Assembly (NCBI GenBank): GCA_963971405.1
Contig: OZ020484.1
Span: 310,001-374,000 of the forward strand
Length of the DNA stretch: 64,000 nucleotides
Reading direction: 5' to 3'
Source: Psococerastis gibbosa
Taxonomy: Eukaryota > Arthropoda > Insecta > Psocodea > Psocidae
Shown piece by piece: positions 24,241-35,462 of the stretch; position 1 is the stretch's first letter; every line of letters starts with the position of its first letter. Made by a program: the position numbers and the translations under genes. The notes beneath the pieces are model-generated. The model saw nothing but the letters and a program-made list of their open reading frames with translations, did no database searches and was not told where the DNA came from.

Positions 24241-24487
24241 TACATTGTAGTATTATATGGTATATATAACTCAAATTAACTATGGTTGAAGAGGTAACCT
24301 CCTCGTTGTAACCGAAATTAGAGGATATTGAAAAAACTGGGCTTGGTGGGATTCGAGCCCACGATCTACGCCTAACCGGGGCGCCGTCATAACTGCTGGA
24401 CCACAAGCCCCGAGAAGACCAGGAATCTCCGGATTGTGGGTTCGAATCCCGCCAAGCCCAGTTTTTCCATATCCTCTAATTTCGGTT
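24241..24487. mobile_element. tRNA-bearing foldback element, asymmetric copy
   Basis: The left arm from TACATTGTAG (24241) to about 24337 matches the left arm of the 2.5 kb element. It is followed by a complete minus-strand tRNA-like sequence. After an approximately 20-bp spacer comes a plus-strand partial tRNA 3' half (24432-24460) and the start of a right arm (CCATATCCTCTAATTTCGG to 24487). The two tRNA heads face each other, so the locus is an inverted dimer with one half truncated. Confidence 0.75.
24338..24410 (-). ncRNA. tRNA-like gene, 73 nt (minus strand)
   Basis: It is the same 73-nt cloverleaf as at 11625. It has a paired acceptor stem, a five-pair anticodon stem (one G-T pair) and a loop CCGGTTA with C at position 33. 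The T-loop is TCGAA-type and both internal promoter boxes are recognisable. Differences from the 11625 copy are partly compensatory in the anticodon stem. It is a repeat member; translation function is unlikely. Confidence 0.55.
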
Positions 24488-24649
24488 AATTTCTTTCAAA
24501 TTGCATTCTTCACTTACGATCTACTTTTTTTTCTTCTATTACTAAGGCAACCTAGCGGAGTTAGGGCTATAAAGCCCTCTCTTACACTCAACTAGAAAGA
24601 CCCGGGACCGCCTGCTTTACATGCCCTCCGAAGCATGGCCAGAAAATGT
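24488..24649. other. Body of a probable SINE 5' of its tRNA-like head (minus strand)
   Basis: CTGCTTTACATGCCCTCCGA and similar words next to the tRNA-like head at 24650 resemble SINE bodies, but no second copy exists in the window to confirm it. Confidence 0.3.
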
Positions 24650-24724
24650 AGGAAGTGTAGGACTCGAACTAGCAACCTTTCGGGTGAAAGTCAGAGTCCG
24701 TACCACTACTCTACATGTCCTGAC
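24650..24724 (-). repeat. tRNA-derived SINE head (second, unrelated tRNA type)
   Basis: On the minus strand this reads like a tRNA, with GTGGTA near the D arm, CTTTCACCCGAAAG in the anticodon region and AGTTCGAGTCC as the B box. The sequence is unrelated to the 11625 family. The acceptor stem does not pair, as expected for a decayed SINE head. Confidence 0.5.
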
Positions 24725-25367
24725 AAAATCTACAGTTCTAATTTTGGCAGTAAGCCTTGCGATTCATCAGCCTAAGTGTAAAACACAATTTTTAGTTATA
24801 TCGTGTGTTTATGGTTTATTTTGAAAGGGCCGTGAGTGGCGCCCATGAAAACCGCCAGCGTCCTTGAGAGCAAGCCCAAGGCCGTGGTCGCGACCTCCAT
24901 CGAAGTTGTATCGATTACTGAGATTATTATCGTATACCGTCCACCATAAATACCTATCGATGTAATTGCATAAGATCGATTATTTCCAATTATCGGATGA
25001 TTCTCGGTTGTCGTCGTGAGGCAGTCGCTAGATGGAAATGACATAATTCTAGAGGGTCGTGCGGGTTGTAGGTGGTCTCTTGTATATACTAATGTAATTT
25101 TTGATGAGAGCTGAAGAATTTAGGCGTCTAAAACCAAACTATGACAAATTTAGGGCGGGGGGAAAACTGGTTATACTTTATTAACTTGAGGGAAATACAA
25201 TAGTTGTCCATTATACAATACATGCACGGACTGTGTATGAATTATCGGCAGATTTCTTCAATACCAGTTGGAAACTCGACACCATGTCCTATGTTTTATT
25301 TTAGAAAACCAAATCTCTCATGAGTAGCCTATAAAGTAATGTTCCTCTACATTGTGATGGATAGGCA
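24725..25367. other. Unassigned sequence
   Basis: No gene or repeat is recognised in this stretch. Confidence 0.4.
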
Positions 25368-25375
25368 CTTCCACC

Positions 25376-26079
25376 CAGTGGCGGCTCGTCCATAAGGGCA
25401 CTGGGGCTACAGCCCTCCCATAATTTTACAGGCAAACAAAGCAATTTCCTTTTAATAATAATAATAATAATAATAAAATAATAATATACTATTCTGAAGA
25501 AAAATGCAACTGCTACAATTCGGCTATGCTATGTGCGTGCTCTGGGCAACTTGGGGCAATTTTCAATTTAGCCCCGGGTCGCCATGGCAACCGAGTCAGG
25601 CAAAAGTTAAGAAGATTGTTCGCACCATTGAAAAGGTGTACACAACTTTTCTCTTATGGACCTTGCAATGCAATTCATGCCATATGCATTTATACATGGG
25701 CAGCGGGGCAGCGCCCCAAAAATGACTTTAAATGTTTCGTATTAATAATATCGTTGAATATTGGTATTTTTTTTAAATCATAATTATAAGAGTTATTTTT
25801 GAGTATTTTTGAGAAGAGTTTCACTATTTTGTCATGACTGATGATTATTATAAAATTTTTCAAAGAAGAATTTTTGACTAGGGAAGTCAGGTTCTGCCCA
25901 ACGGCCAGGCAGGGTAATGTAAACAAATATTACAAAAATGTAAACAGCGAGTTATAGACTTGTTTGCCACATCGAAATGCCGAAGAATCTATTTGATATT
26001 CAAGTAGTGGTAAGTTATATGCTATTACTTTATTACAATTCGTTGCCCCACCATTTTGATACACCACGAGCCGCCACTG
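25376..26079. mobile_element. hAT-like non-autonomous transposon with exact 8-bp TSD
   Basis: The 704-bp insertion starts CAGTGGCGGCTCGT and ends with its perfect inverse complement ACGAGCCGCCACTG. The flanks are identical octamers CTTCCACC at 25368-25375 and 26080-26087. Eight-base target duplications and CAGTGGCG-type ends are diagnostic of the hAT superfamily. An (AAT)n tract lies at about 25457-25480. The interior carries no transposase motif, so it must have been mobilised in trans. Perfect TIRs and TSD suggest a fairly recent insertion. Confidence 0.9.
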
Positions 26080-26087
26080 CTTCCACC

Positions 26088-28232
26088 ATACTGAAGACGT
26101 GAAAATTATGAAAATCCGTCACCTTCTCAACTGTTGGTATAAAGGTCCCGTCAAAACATCTTGAAACACTTTTTCAAATTTTTCCTCTTTATGTCCACTA
26201 GAGCGACTATTCTTAACACCAACGACCAACATAGAAGCTTTAAAAATTCCGTTGCCATGGCCGAATATCAAATAAAGGCCACACAAAAAATAGCATTATT
26301 CCTGGCACCCACCGCACCCCCAACTAGTTCTTACCACACCACACGCTCATCCGAACAATAAATAATATACGATAACTGTGTGGGCCACGTGATTAATGAA
26401 ATCGCGCCACGAAGACGACCTTCGAGGTATGGGGCTCTGTAAAACAAAACCAAACACGGACCGAAGACAATGCCTCGGGGTATGTTCACGGAAATATGTC
26501 ATCGACAGGACCACCTCAAGTCGGCGGTGGCTGATTTACGCAGCCGTGGCCGTTGCCACTTCGTGACGGCGCGAGTGTCGTGCCCCATGCATGCTATTGT
26601 TACAATTCCAAATTCTGCCCGATTCTTGGCCCTGTGGGCTTTCTTGTCTTCCTACACGGTTCCACGATACACAAGTACAGTTTCTGCTGCGACATAGACA
26701 ATAATAGTAAAATAGATTGACTATAGCAGCGCATTATACAATAAATGAGTTAACATCTTCTGGTGCTTGCATCGTGCACAGACACAAACTCTGCTAAAAA
26801 TGGATCATGGATATTTCGATTAGATGTTGTCACTTCTTTTTCATTATCCTTTTTCCCTTATGCACATTATATTACCTACCACTATAGTTTTTAGGAAACT
26901 TTCTGCACATTGACAAGACTTTTATAGTATTTCATGTTTGTAATCTCTTTCCCCTCCCTATAGCTACAAACTAAGATAACATACTTCATCTTGACAAAGA
27001 TGATCACGGAATAAATACAGACATTTTTTATTCTTCTTCTTTATCATCGTCGGCCATTTTCTGAATATGTACTTGATCGGTAGATGATCTTTTATTGTTG
27101 GAAGTCTCCATTGATTTACAATTTCCTTCCTCTCCTTCTCGGCCTTCATCTGGTTTGCCTAATATGCCTCCTTGTTTATTTAAGTGTCTTAGACTTCATC
27201 TCATCGGCTACTTCTTTTATAATAATAATGATAAATCATTATAATAAATTGCAAGCAGGGCGCGGAGTTTATTTAGTTTTTCAGGCTACTGTACTAAACG
27301 TCGTGCTATGTTGCATTACAATAGATGGAAAGGGACATTAAAATAGGTGGCTGAAGACGACACTGAATGAGTCGCTGACTATATTGCAGAGCTGGTGTGA
27401 GCAAACAATGCACAGTATTTCAACGTGGTGAATTCCCCAAACACCTCACCTACCAAATTCAAGTCACTGGACATACCCGCGTAGGTAGTTTCTCGGCAAA
27501 AAAATTTCCCAGTTTCTGTGAAAATTCTTCCGAAACAATCATGGCTTTAATTGCAAACAATTTTTCTTCCTTTGTCGGTGAATTTCCTTTTTATCGCGTC
27601 TTTAATGGCATTTTGTGTACTAATCGATTCGATTACGTTCTTAATTTTTTTACTTGTTTTAAAACGTAGGCTACCGGTAATTTTGTGCCAGACTTACTAA
27701 ACTAATAAAGTGTTCTGGGTATTTTGATAGCCTGTTGTACCGCTGGATCCGAGTATTTATATATGAGTCAATTCTCTTTTTTGATCCGGATGAGAGAATA
27801 CTGATGAATTTTATTAGATTCCTTGTGACAAGAGAACGTATTTCATTAAATTGTAGAGAAAAGTTTTTACATAACCTACTTGCGGAATAATTCAAGTTAT
27901 GATATTCTATCGTTGAATTTTTGGAAGGTCATTTGAATTACTGAAATGTGAGTAGCGCAAGACTTTTCCGGCATTCAGTGTACTTTTAAGCACTTATCAG
28001 GCATAAGGCTTACATGACCAGACATTTGCGGGACAAGTCAAAATCATTAGTGGTCTCAGTTTGGCCAACATGGCGCGAAACGTTCCGCGAGGTCATCGCA
28101 ACCAATTGTACCTTAAAAATCATAGGCGGCAAGTGAGGGGAAACTAGTGGTACAGCGCAAGGGAGTTAATATGGCAGGGGTGCCCATCGAGGGGGGGGGG
28201 GCGGGGGGGCATTGGCCCCCTGGACCCAATAA
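26088..28232. other. Unassigned sequence
   Basis: Open frames at 26470-26697 and 27397-27669 show no recognisable domain. A G11 tract lies at 28191-28201. Confidence 0.35.
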
Positions 28233-28285
28233 AGTGTTCGCCCGGTACCGGGACTCAGTACCGGTCCCTGTCCCGGGCGAACACT
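28233..28285. repeat. 53-bp foldback palindrome
   Basis: AGTGTTCGCCCGG (28233-28245) and its exact inverse complement CCGGGCGAACACT (28273-28285) flank a short centre that contains further GGTACC/GGTCCC palindromes. The same 13-mer opens the GGTCTC array at 32842, so it appears to be a family terminus. Confidence 0.75.
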
Positions 28286-28545
28286 AACCCAAGAGTATGA
28301 AAATGCAATAAATATGGGGAAAACGTTAATTACAGTCACCGATAAAATAAAATGTAACTTATAATGGGATATTCTCTGATGTATAACTCAGTTTTTTACT
28401 TTCCTTGACGCCATTTTGAACTTTGGTAGGCACTATTTCCCCCGGTGGAGACCCTTGGGCCCCCTTGCTTGCAGTACAATATCAATAAGTCTTCGTCTGT
28501 TACAAATTCTAAGCGTTACTGCGGTTCGGTTAAAATGCCTACAAC

Positions 28546-28821
28546 CAGGCGCGGATCTAGATTCTAGAATGGGGGCTAAGATTAAATACAAAAAAAAATT
28601 TGCAAAATAGGGCTGAAATAGGGCTGGGGTTATACGCATTTTCGAAACAATAAGGGTTCTATATTATAAGTAATTAATACAATCTAGCACAAGGGGGGTC
28701 CGGGGGTCTCCCCTGGGGGAAAATTTGTGAAAAATAAGACTGAAATAGTGGGGTTTTACGCATTTTGAAGAGCCTAATGGGGGGCTATAGCCCCCCCCCC
28801 CCCCCCGTAGATCCGCGCCTG
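28546..28821. mobile_element. hAT-like MITE with GGATCTA-type TIRs and exact 8-bp TSD
   Basis: A 276-bp element starts CAGGCGCGGATCTA and ends TAGATCCGCGCCTG, a perfect inverted repeat. It is flanked by CCTACAAC on both sides (28538-28545 and 28822-28829). The interior has one copy of the G/C-rich core (GGGGGTCTCCCCT...GTGGGGTTTTACGCATTTTG) and a C16 tract at 28791-28806. The core is the one found inside the CATTGGCG and CAGAGG elements, although the termini differ. Confidence 0.88.
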
Positions 28822-28829
28822 CCTACAAC

Positions 28830-29871
28830 CCCGCTATTCCCGCGCCTATTTCCTCTCAAATATTATCCCCCAGTGGAGTGTCCTCTTTAGGGTAATAACC
28901 ATATGACTTTGACTCGACAATAAGTATATTTTTAATCCATTGTTATTGTTAAATGTAATTAAGAACTATTATCAATTTTTTTCTCACATATAGGAGTATT
29001 TTGAACTTGGATTTTTCAGTGGAAAATCCTGAAATACTAAAATCTGGACATTTGAATTGGCTTCAAAGGGCTTTAATTTTCTTTCACTCTTTAACATAAC
29101 CTATGCATGTACGCATAGTATTAATTAATTTTGTAACTAATGGTGTTTGTACTGTCGGTTAAGCATTGATACAGAGCGTAGGAGGCAGCAGTCGTCGGCT
29201 ACAATTAGTATTCTTCATGTTCATTAGTAATTAGTATGTGCTACCTGCATGCAGCCAATTTCGTTTTACTCCTAGTAAAGGCCAACGGTAGGGGGGCAGA
29301 TAAGCTTGAGAGAATTCAGTAGGAACGTTAAATTATAACGGAAAGAGAACAATTAATTAATTATGAAAAAGATAGATTGGTCCGTCTGAAATAATTTAAA
29401 TATACCTTCTACCACGCCAGCTGATTGTATTAATCCAGGCTTATTTCAATTATTCTGCGGATAAAATAATTTCCCATGTCTTCTGCTAATTTGCATCAGA
29501 AACTGGGCTGATTAATTTATTAGCCCACTAGTGATCCACTGGAAATTATAAATGGGTGCATACTTACTGTCATATTGTGCGAAGAAAGTCACCATGCAGT
29601 GGCGAATAGAAAAAGCCATGGTGGCTTCCACATCATAACCCTAAGGAAGCCACCACTTCCCACAGCTACGCCAACGATGGCCGGAGCGAGCATTAAAATT
29701 AGGTCTCAGTTATAGGTTGCGCCATGTCTGACAAAACATAATTATACAACCTTGTGAGCATATGCAAAATACGAATGCTGCTTAGCAGTGATGAGGAATA
29801 TTACAATATAACAAAACTCAGATAACCAATAAGTACGGTCACAAAGTCCCCGTCCGTAAAATTGAATTCGT
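28830..29871. other. Unassigned AT-rich sequence
   Basis: I see no gene or repeat structure that can be named. Confidence 0.4.
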
Positions 29872-29879
29872 AAATTACC

Positions 29880-30115
29880 CATTGGCGTAAATAGGGGTAC
29901 GTAGCCCCCCCCCCCCCAGAAATTCTGGTGACGTTATGGATGTGAAATGCATTGCATCCACAATAACGAAAGGGAAATTAATTCTTGGCAATTTTTCTAC
30001 GGGGGAGACCCCCTTACTACTTCTTTCTCACTTCAGAAGTGAATGAGTAATGAATCCAAGTCCTGGGGTCCTAAAGCCCCCCCCCCCCCAGAAATTTTGG
30101 GAATTTGCGCCAATG
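29880..30115. mobile_element. CATTGGCG TIR element, copy 2, with exact 8-bp TSD
   Basis: A 236-bp short version of the family. It runs from CATTGGCGTAAAT to ATTTGCGCCAATG, with AAATTACC duplicated at 29872-29879 and 30116-30123. C13 tracts sit just inside each end (29905-29917 and 30077-30089). Most internal tandem units are missing, leaving one GGGGGAGACCCCC remnant at about 30002. Confidence 0.88.
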
Positions 30116-30123
30116 AAATTACC

Positions 30124-32841
30124 ACTGGCCCCCTCGTACAATGTGACTAACGACTTATATTCCAGCCAGGGACAGACAGTGAATTATTATTTTGATAGAT
30201 TCCCCATCCAGTACGCCCATGGACCATGGTCCTCGCATTGATTAAAATATCAAGTTGGGATTCGCCGCACCTTGTCAATTACGACACGTTAGAAAAACAC
30301 AATTCATATACTGTACACTGTAGAGGTAGTGTGCAGGCAGACAAGGTGCAAGTGGCCGGGACCGCGACTAATTTCCAATCCACACCAGCACGACAATCCC
30401 ATTATTATCACAGACTGGCTTAATTGCACGTTTTGCCACTTGTAGTGCCAATAGGTATTATTACAGCCTGGAATTTTTGAGTCGATGGTGGAATAGAACT
30501 GCATTACCGTTCTAATATAATCAAAACAACATACAATTCACCAGCAACTTGTGCTGGTTGTGGTGCACAGTTAACAGCACACGATATAGATATGTGCACT
30601 AGCAACCGCTAGTAGCTTATAACAAAAGTTACTAATGTGACACCTGATGCTCTGCCCCGTATATCTAACAAGTAGCTGACGGATATTTGAACTTGAATGT
30701 AAGCAGGAAATGTCAAATTCACAGGAAATATTGATGACAGAGCTATCCTACGGTACAATAGGTATATGTATAGAATGGTCCAGAAAGCGTGGGAAGTGCG
30801 CACATTTTCTCGTCAGTTTTCCATACAACTGCAGTCAATTTGATTTTCTTAAAGACGCAGACTTATGGGAGTCCATCAGTGTCTTAGAAAGCTGTAAGAT
30901 TTCTTATGAACCACCCTCATAATGGACATTTGATACCAAACAGTCACCTTTGAAGACTTTGTGACCGCGTGACATCAGTCTACACTCGCAGACTTTCACT
31001 TTCGCAATTTCTTTGAATCCCCCGACCTTTCCCGAGTCATTAGTCTCTTTAATCAGCCAAAGGAATTCGCCATAGAATTCCTTTCAAATCCGCTGACACC
31101 TTTGGCGACACTCAAGTCCCTGTGGGCTTTGTCTGCAACGGTTTCCCTTCTTCATTAAACATTGCTTTCGGGGATCTTCTCAATTAGGCGTTTGTTCGCG
31201 GGTTGCTTGATTGACGTAGTGAGTAAACTTGGTGGGATTTGGCTACTATTTAATAATGGTAAAAATAAGTATAACTATTATAATCAGAGTTAACCTTGTA
31301 AAATATCACATAAAAACATCGTCACGACCGGTTTCGTCAGATTGTCATTCTCATGTATAACTAGGTGACTAATTGCACCTTAGAGTGTCCGAGAACTTTA
31401 ATATATTATGCAATGATACATATATATATATATATATATATATGCTTGTTTGTACAGTACATTGCGGATGGAAATCTATAGGCACTGGAGACCAGAAATG
31501 TGGTCAAATTAAATTTTGTGTCATTTTTTAATGGAACTCTGGGATATATGATTAAGATGTACTATAAGTACTAGTATGATGTAAATGCAAGATGTTTGAG
31601 TACTTTGAATAAAGTGTTCATCATGAAAGCGTATTATCGTACCATATGGGCGCCATTTAGCCCTCCAGAGGAGACCTACTATTCACTGCGAACACCACAT
31701 TAGTGAATAGATATTCATGCATTATAGTATTCCCGTGCAGTATGTTAACGTTGTTAACCATAAAGGCACATTTTACCAAAAGACAATTACAATATTACGG
31801 TATTCGCTCAGGGGAAATAGGCAACGTAGTTTCGCCAAATGCTTCGGGGACAGCAGTTTGTTTATTGATATGAGCTAAGGGAGACGAGCTATCTTGCAAT
31901 GTCGAAAAATAATGAGCTGGGGCGAGGTCGCTTTTCGTAACACAAGTTAATGAAACTGACTATTTTATGAATAAAGGGAATAAACATGTGTCTCCGTTAG
32001 ATTGGTGTGTAAGTCCGAGCCCAATATCGGTGTTGGTTTTACAGAGGCTTCACCAATTAATAGCAAGCTTTGTAAACCACTACTTCCCTTCAAGAATAGA
32101 GTCTATATACCGTCACTAAGGGATTAAAAAAAACTAAGACGAGTACGAAAGGGATGAGGGTAAGTTCTCGTTCCTTAAGAATTTGCTGAGATTTTGGTGG
32201 TTTGGCTGGCTGCCCAGAGGCTTACAGCGCAGATGAAACTAAAGCTTTCCCGACAAGATTTATGTTGGCTACGCTGCGGTGATGGGTTTATGGCCGACTT
32301 GTTCACGTACTTGCCCCCTTATGTCACTTTCGTGATTTGAAGCCTAACGTAGTGATTACGACTCCGAATAATTAGGTACAACGACAATTAAATTGCTACA
32401 AGTAGTATAAAACTCTGTGAATCCGTCTGTCTCTCCCCTACGGGTTACGTTGGTTTTTCACTAGATACTCAAAACTTACGTCGGTTTCATAGCATACTTT
32501 TACTGTAATTTCTTTAATTTTGAAGGCAATAAATGCTTCATTCAGAGTTGCAGTACCTGATTATTGCTATATATTGAAATGGCAGATCCTACAAGTTAGA
32601 GAAGATTTTACCACAAAGTTTAGTAACCCATACACAATTACAGAATGGTAAAGAGTACTTTACTGGGCAAAGTTTCGAAAGAGTCGATGCTAATTTACGG
32701 TATGTATGGCTGACCTGCCTGCTGCCGGCAACAACTCCCAGTGCTCTTTATAGCACTGCGAAAATACTGAATTTTACTCCTACTTCTATCTGAAGGATGT
32801 TTTAACCAATTTTTAGAAACCTGCAATATGCTGGGAGATCT
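30124..32841. other. Unassigned sequence; (TA)n microsatellite at 31419-31443
   Basis: An approximately 25-bp TA dinucleotide run is the only clear structure. Short open frames (for example 30710-30922) have no recognisable motif. Confidence 0.4.
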
Positions 32842-33005
32842 AGTGTTCGCCCGGCTCGGTCTCGGTCTCGTCTCGGTCTCGGACTTTTTTTGAGACCGAG
32901 ACTACTTCAAAGTCTCGGGTTTGAGACCGAGACTCGAGACCAATAAACTACGACCGAGACTAGTAGGTCTCGGTCTCGTCTCGAAATGGTCTCGGTTTGG
33001 GTTTG
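32842..33005. repeat. GGTCTC/GAGACC palindromic hexamer array
   Basis: The array opens with AGTGTTCGCCCGG, identical to the terminus of the 28233 palindrome. It continues with many copies of CGGTCTC and its inverse GAGACCG, giving several nested hairpins. No closing CCGGGCGAACACT is present, so the right end is lost or lies elsewhere. A second, shorter array is at 34897-34967. Confidence 0.75.
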
Positions 33006-34149
33006 ATGAATCTGTAATAGTAATACATTCTGTGCAAGAACTCAGTTGTATGTATAATAGTAGTAGTATAATGACGCCCCTGCTAATGAATGAATGATCT
33101 CTATCTATGGCCTATGGACTATGTGTTTACACCAGGTACGGAGTTTTGCTTAGCTAGGCGATAATCTTGCTTATCTTCTATATATTCCATTCCTAGTATT
33201 TGGTATTTTTGTGTGTGTGGGCGGTTATGAGTATATGAACACTAATGAGGCAGCCCTGAGCCAGCATAACATTGTCAGTGCAGGCGCTGTAGGTAGTTGA
33301 GTAAGCAAAATATGAGGACCGCATTCTGTAAATAGTTTTCAACTCAGAAAAGCTTGCAGATTATGATTCCCGATGTTGCAAGGGGGTTTGTTGGTTCAAT
33401 TTTTTTTATACCCCAATTAAAAGTACTAAAAAATATTTTGGACCCCTTTTAATGATTGTTTTAGTGACATTATTCAATCTTTTCTTACTTTGACACTCAC
33501 TATTATAGTATTTTTACATTTGCATCAGCATTGATCCATATACAGTATATATATTTGTGACTGTGAGGGCCCCAAGGGTGAAGACTAGATAAACTTCCCA
33601 CGTAAAATAATTCAAATAGTTAATACAGCCCCCCCCCCCTCGAGAAATATTTCTGGGTACCCCTTGGTGTGTGCTGAAGCCCTGTCACCGATCGGGCGTA
33701 CCCCGGGCAACGTTAAGTGGAACCACCGAGAAGAGACCTTCCTCTTCTTTTGTGGATGCACCGACGATGGCGTCGGTTTGGCTGAGATCAGAAACAAGAA
33801 GTCTCCACCCAGTGTAGAGCATCCGATGTGTCAGTAGCGCCATTTGGGTCTCTTGGGGGGGGGGGGGGGTCGCCTTATGAATAATATGCACTGTGTACCT
33901 ATTTTAACCGTTCTTGCCCTCCAAAGCCACCCTTAAGGAAAATCTACAATGGCGGCGCCACTGCTGGGACAGCAGGCTTTTAGGGGCTGTTCCACGATCT
34001 CTGCTTATTCTAGGCTATCCAAACGCCATAAGTTAAGCATGGATAGGGATGCCAACTTGAGCTTAGGACTATAGGATAAGCCGAGGTCGGGGTGGGACAG
34101 CCTCTTACTGGGTTCGTGATGGCCAGAATTTGAGGAAAAAACATGCTTA
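33006..34149. other. Unassigned; interval bounded by C11 and G15 at 33629-33869
   Basis: A 241-bp stretch between C11 (33629-33639) and G15 (33855-33869) has the look of the poly-C/poly-G-edged TIR elements nearby. Outer inverted repeats and target duplications were not found. Confidence 0.35.
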
Positions 34150-34157
34150 TGGATGCA

Positions 34158-34804
34158 TAAGGTGACCAGATTCTGAGAACTTCAAAACGGGACGCACACG
34201 TGGGGGTGGGCGGGGGTCCGGGCCCAATTGCGCAATAAAATTTAATTTTAAACAATTGTTTTTATTTGTTTTCCCTTGCAGAGACTTTTTACATTTAATA
34301 ATTGTTTAAAACATAAAACAATAACATTTAAAAAAAAAACACACATATTGTATAAATTTAATTTAATTTATAAATTTATAATATTTTGTGAGACACAAAA
34401 TTTGTATAAATTTTATATTAGATCTACAAAAAAGCGTTGATGCATCATAATTCATAGGCTGATAGCAAAGCTGCGACAAAATTTACTCACTAATGCTCTA
34501 TATTTTATTAGTGCTCTAAATGCGTTCATGCATCGGCTGTAAGTCAGAAAAAACGGTTTCGGATAGTCCCGAACATAAACTTGTTAGTTCCTACACCAAT
34601 GATAAATAATGCAATAAAATGTCTTAATAAGTTGCCTAATTTTCATATACTTATGAAAAAAATATTAAATATTTTTCCCTTTTGATTTTTTATTAAAAAG
34701 AGCATTCTTACTGGGGCACATTCTGTTAAACAAATCGGTTTCCTGATAATATTACTCGGGACAACGGGACATACACTTAAAAAACGGGACGTCTGGTCAC
34801 CTTA
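34158..34804. mobile_element. hAT-like MITE with TAAGGTGACCAGA ends
   Basis: A 647-bp element with perfect 13-bp inverted ends (TAAGGTGACCAGA). The flanks TGGATGCA (34150-34157) and TGTATGCA (34805-34812) match at 7 of 8 positions, as expected for a slightly aged hAT duplication. Next to each end lies an ACGGGAC motif in inverted orientation. The GGTGACCA..GTCCCG end signature is known from hAT elements in several animal groups. The interior is very AT-rich and non-coding. Confidence 0.85.
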
Positions 34805-34896
34805 TGTATGCATTGCAATTCAGTGGGCGTTGGCCACAAAAAGTGTAGCAGTCCAGGCGGTTATTACAATAATATAATGCAACCATGCCTACATGA

Positions 34897-34967
34897 AAAC
34901 CGAGACTTTCGAGACGAGACCGAGACCGAAACGAGACTACGGGGTCTCGGTCTCGGTCTTGGTCTCA
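34897..34967. repeat. Second GGTCTC/GAGACC array
   Basis: CGAGAC/GAGACCGAG repeats turn into GGTCTCGGTCTCGG around a short centre, making an imperfect hairpin. It is of the same composition as the 32842 array. Confidence 0.7.
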
Positions 34968-34975
34968 ACTTGCAC

Positions 34976-35462
34976 CAGAGGCTGACGAAGCGACCTGCTA
35001 TCGCCCCCCTTCCCCCTTTGGAAGGCATTATATTCATTGCCTCAAAAATCTAAGTGTTACAACACACAATGCGCAAAACCTCACTATTTCAGCCCTATTT
35101 TTCAAAACTTTTCTCCGTGGGGAGACCCCCGGGCCCCCCTTGTTTACAATTATATTGATTCATTCTAATATATAAGCCTTATTGCTCTCAAAATGCGTAA
35201 AACCCCACCATATTTTTCAACATTTTCTCCCGGGGGAGACCCCCGAGCCCCCTTGGTCATAATTATATTGATTCTTTGTAATGTGTAGGTAAGCTTTCTT
35301 GTTCTCAAAATGTGGAAAACCCCAATATTTCAGCCCTCTGTCTCCTAAGCGACTTTTATGAAAATGGATGCAGAGGCACCAAAATATACCACACCTTCGA
35401 AAACCTATCGTTACGCCACTGACAAGTGCCTCCCCCTTTTATGAGGTCTGGGACCACCTCTG
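34976..35462. mobile_element. CAGAGG TIR element, copy 1
   Basis: The left end is CAGAGGCTGACGAAGCGACC and the right end GGACCACCTCTG, giving an imperfect CAGAGG.GG inverted repeat. A further CGCCTCTG lies at 35471-35478, so the exact right edge is uncertain. The interior has about three tandem 125-bp units around the GGGGAGACCCCCGGGCCCCCCTT core, in the opposite orientation to the CATTGGCG elements. It also holds an internal CCTATCGTTACGCCACTG motif (35404-35421) resembling another hAT end. No intact target duplication is visible. Confidence 0.65.

Noticed and set aside
26470-26697. G/C-richer open frame as a host exon
   Set aside because: The translation has no recognisable motif and no clear acceptor/donor pair.
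32842-33005. Microsatellite only
   Set aside because: The strict palindromic alternation of GGTCTC with GAGACC and the shared 13-mer terminus with 28233-28285 indicate more than a simple tandem repeat.
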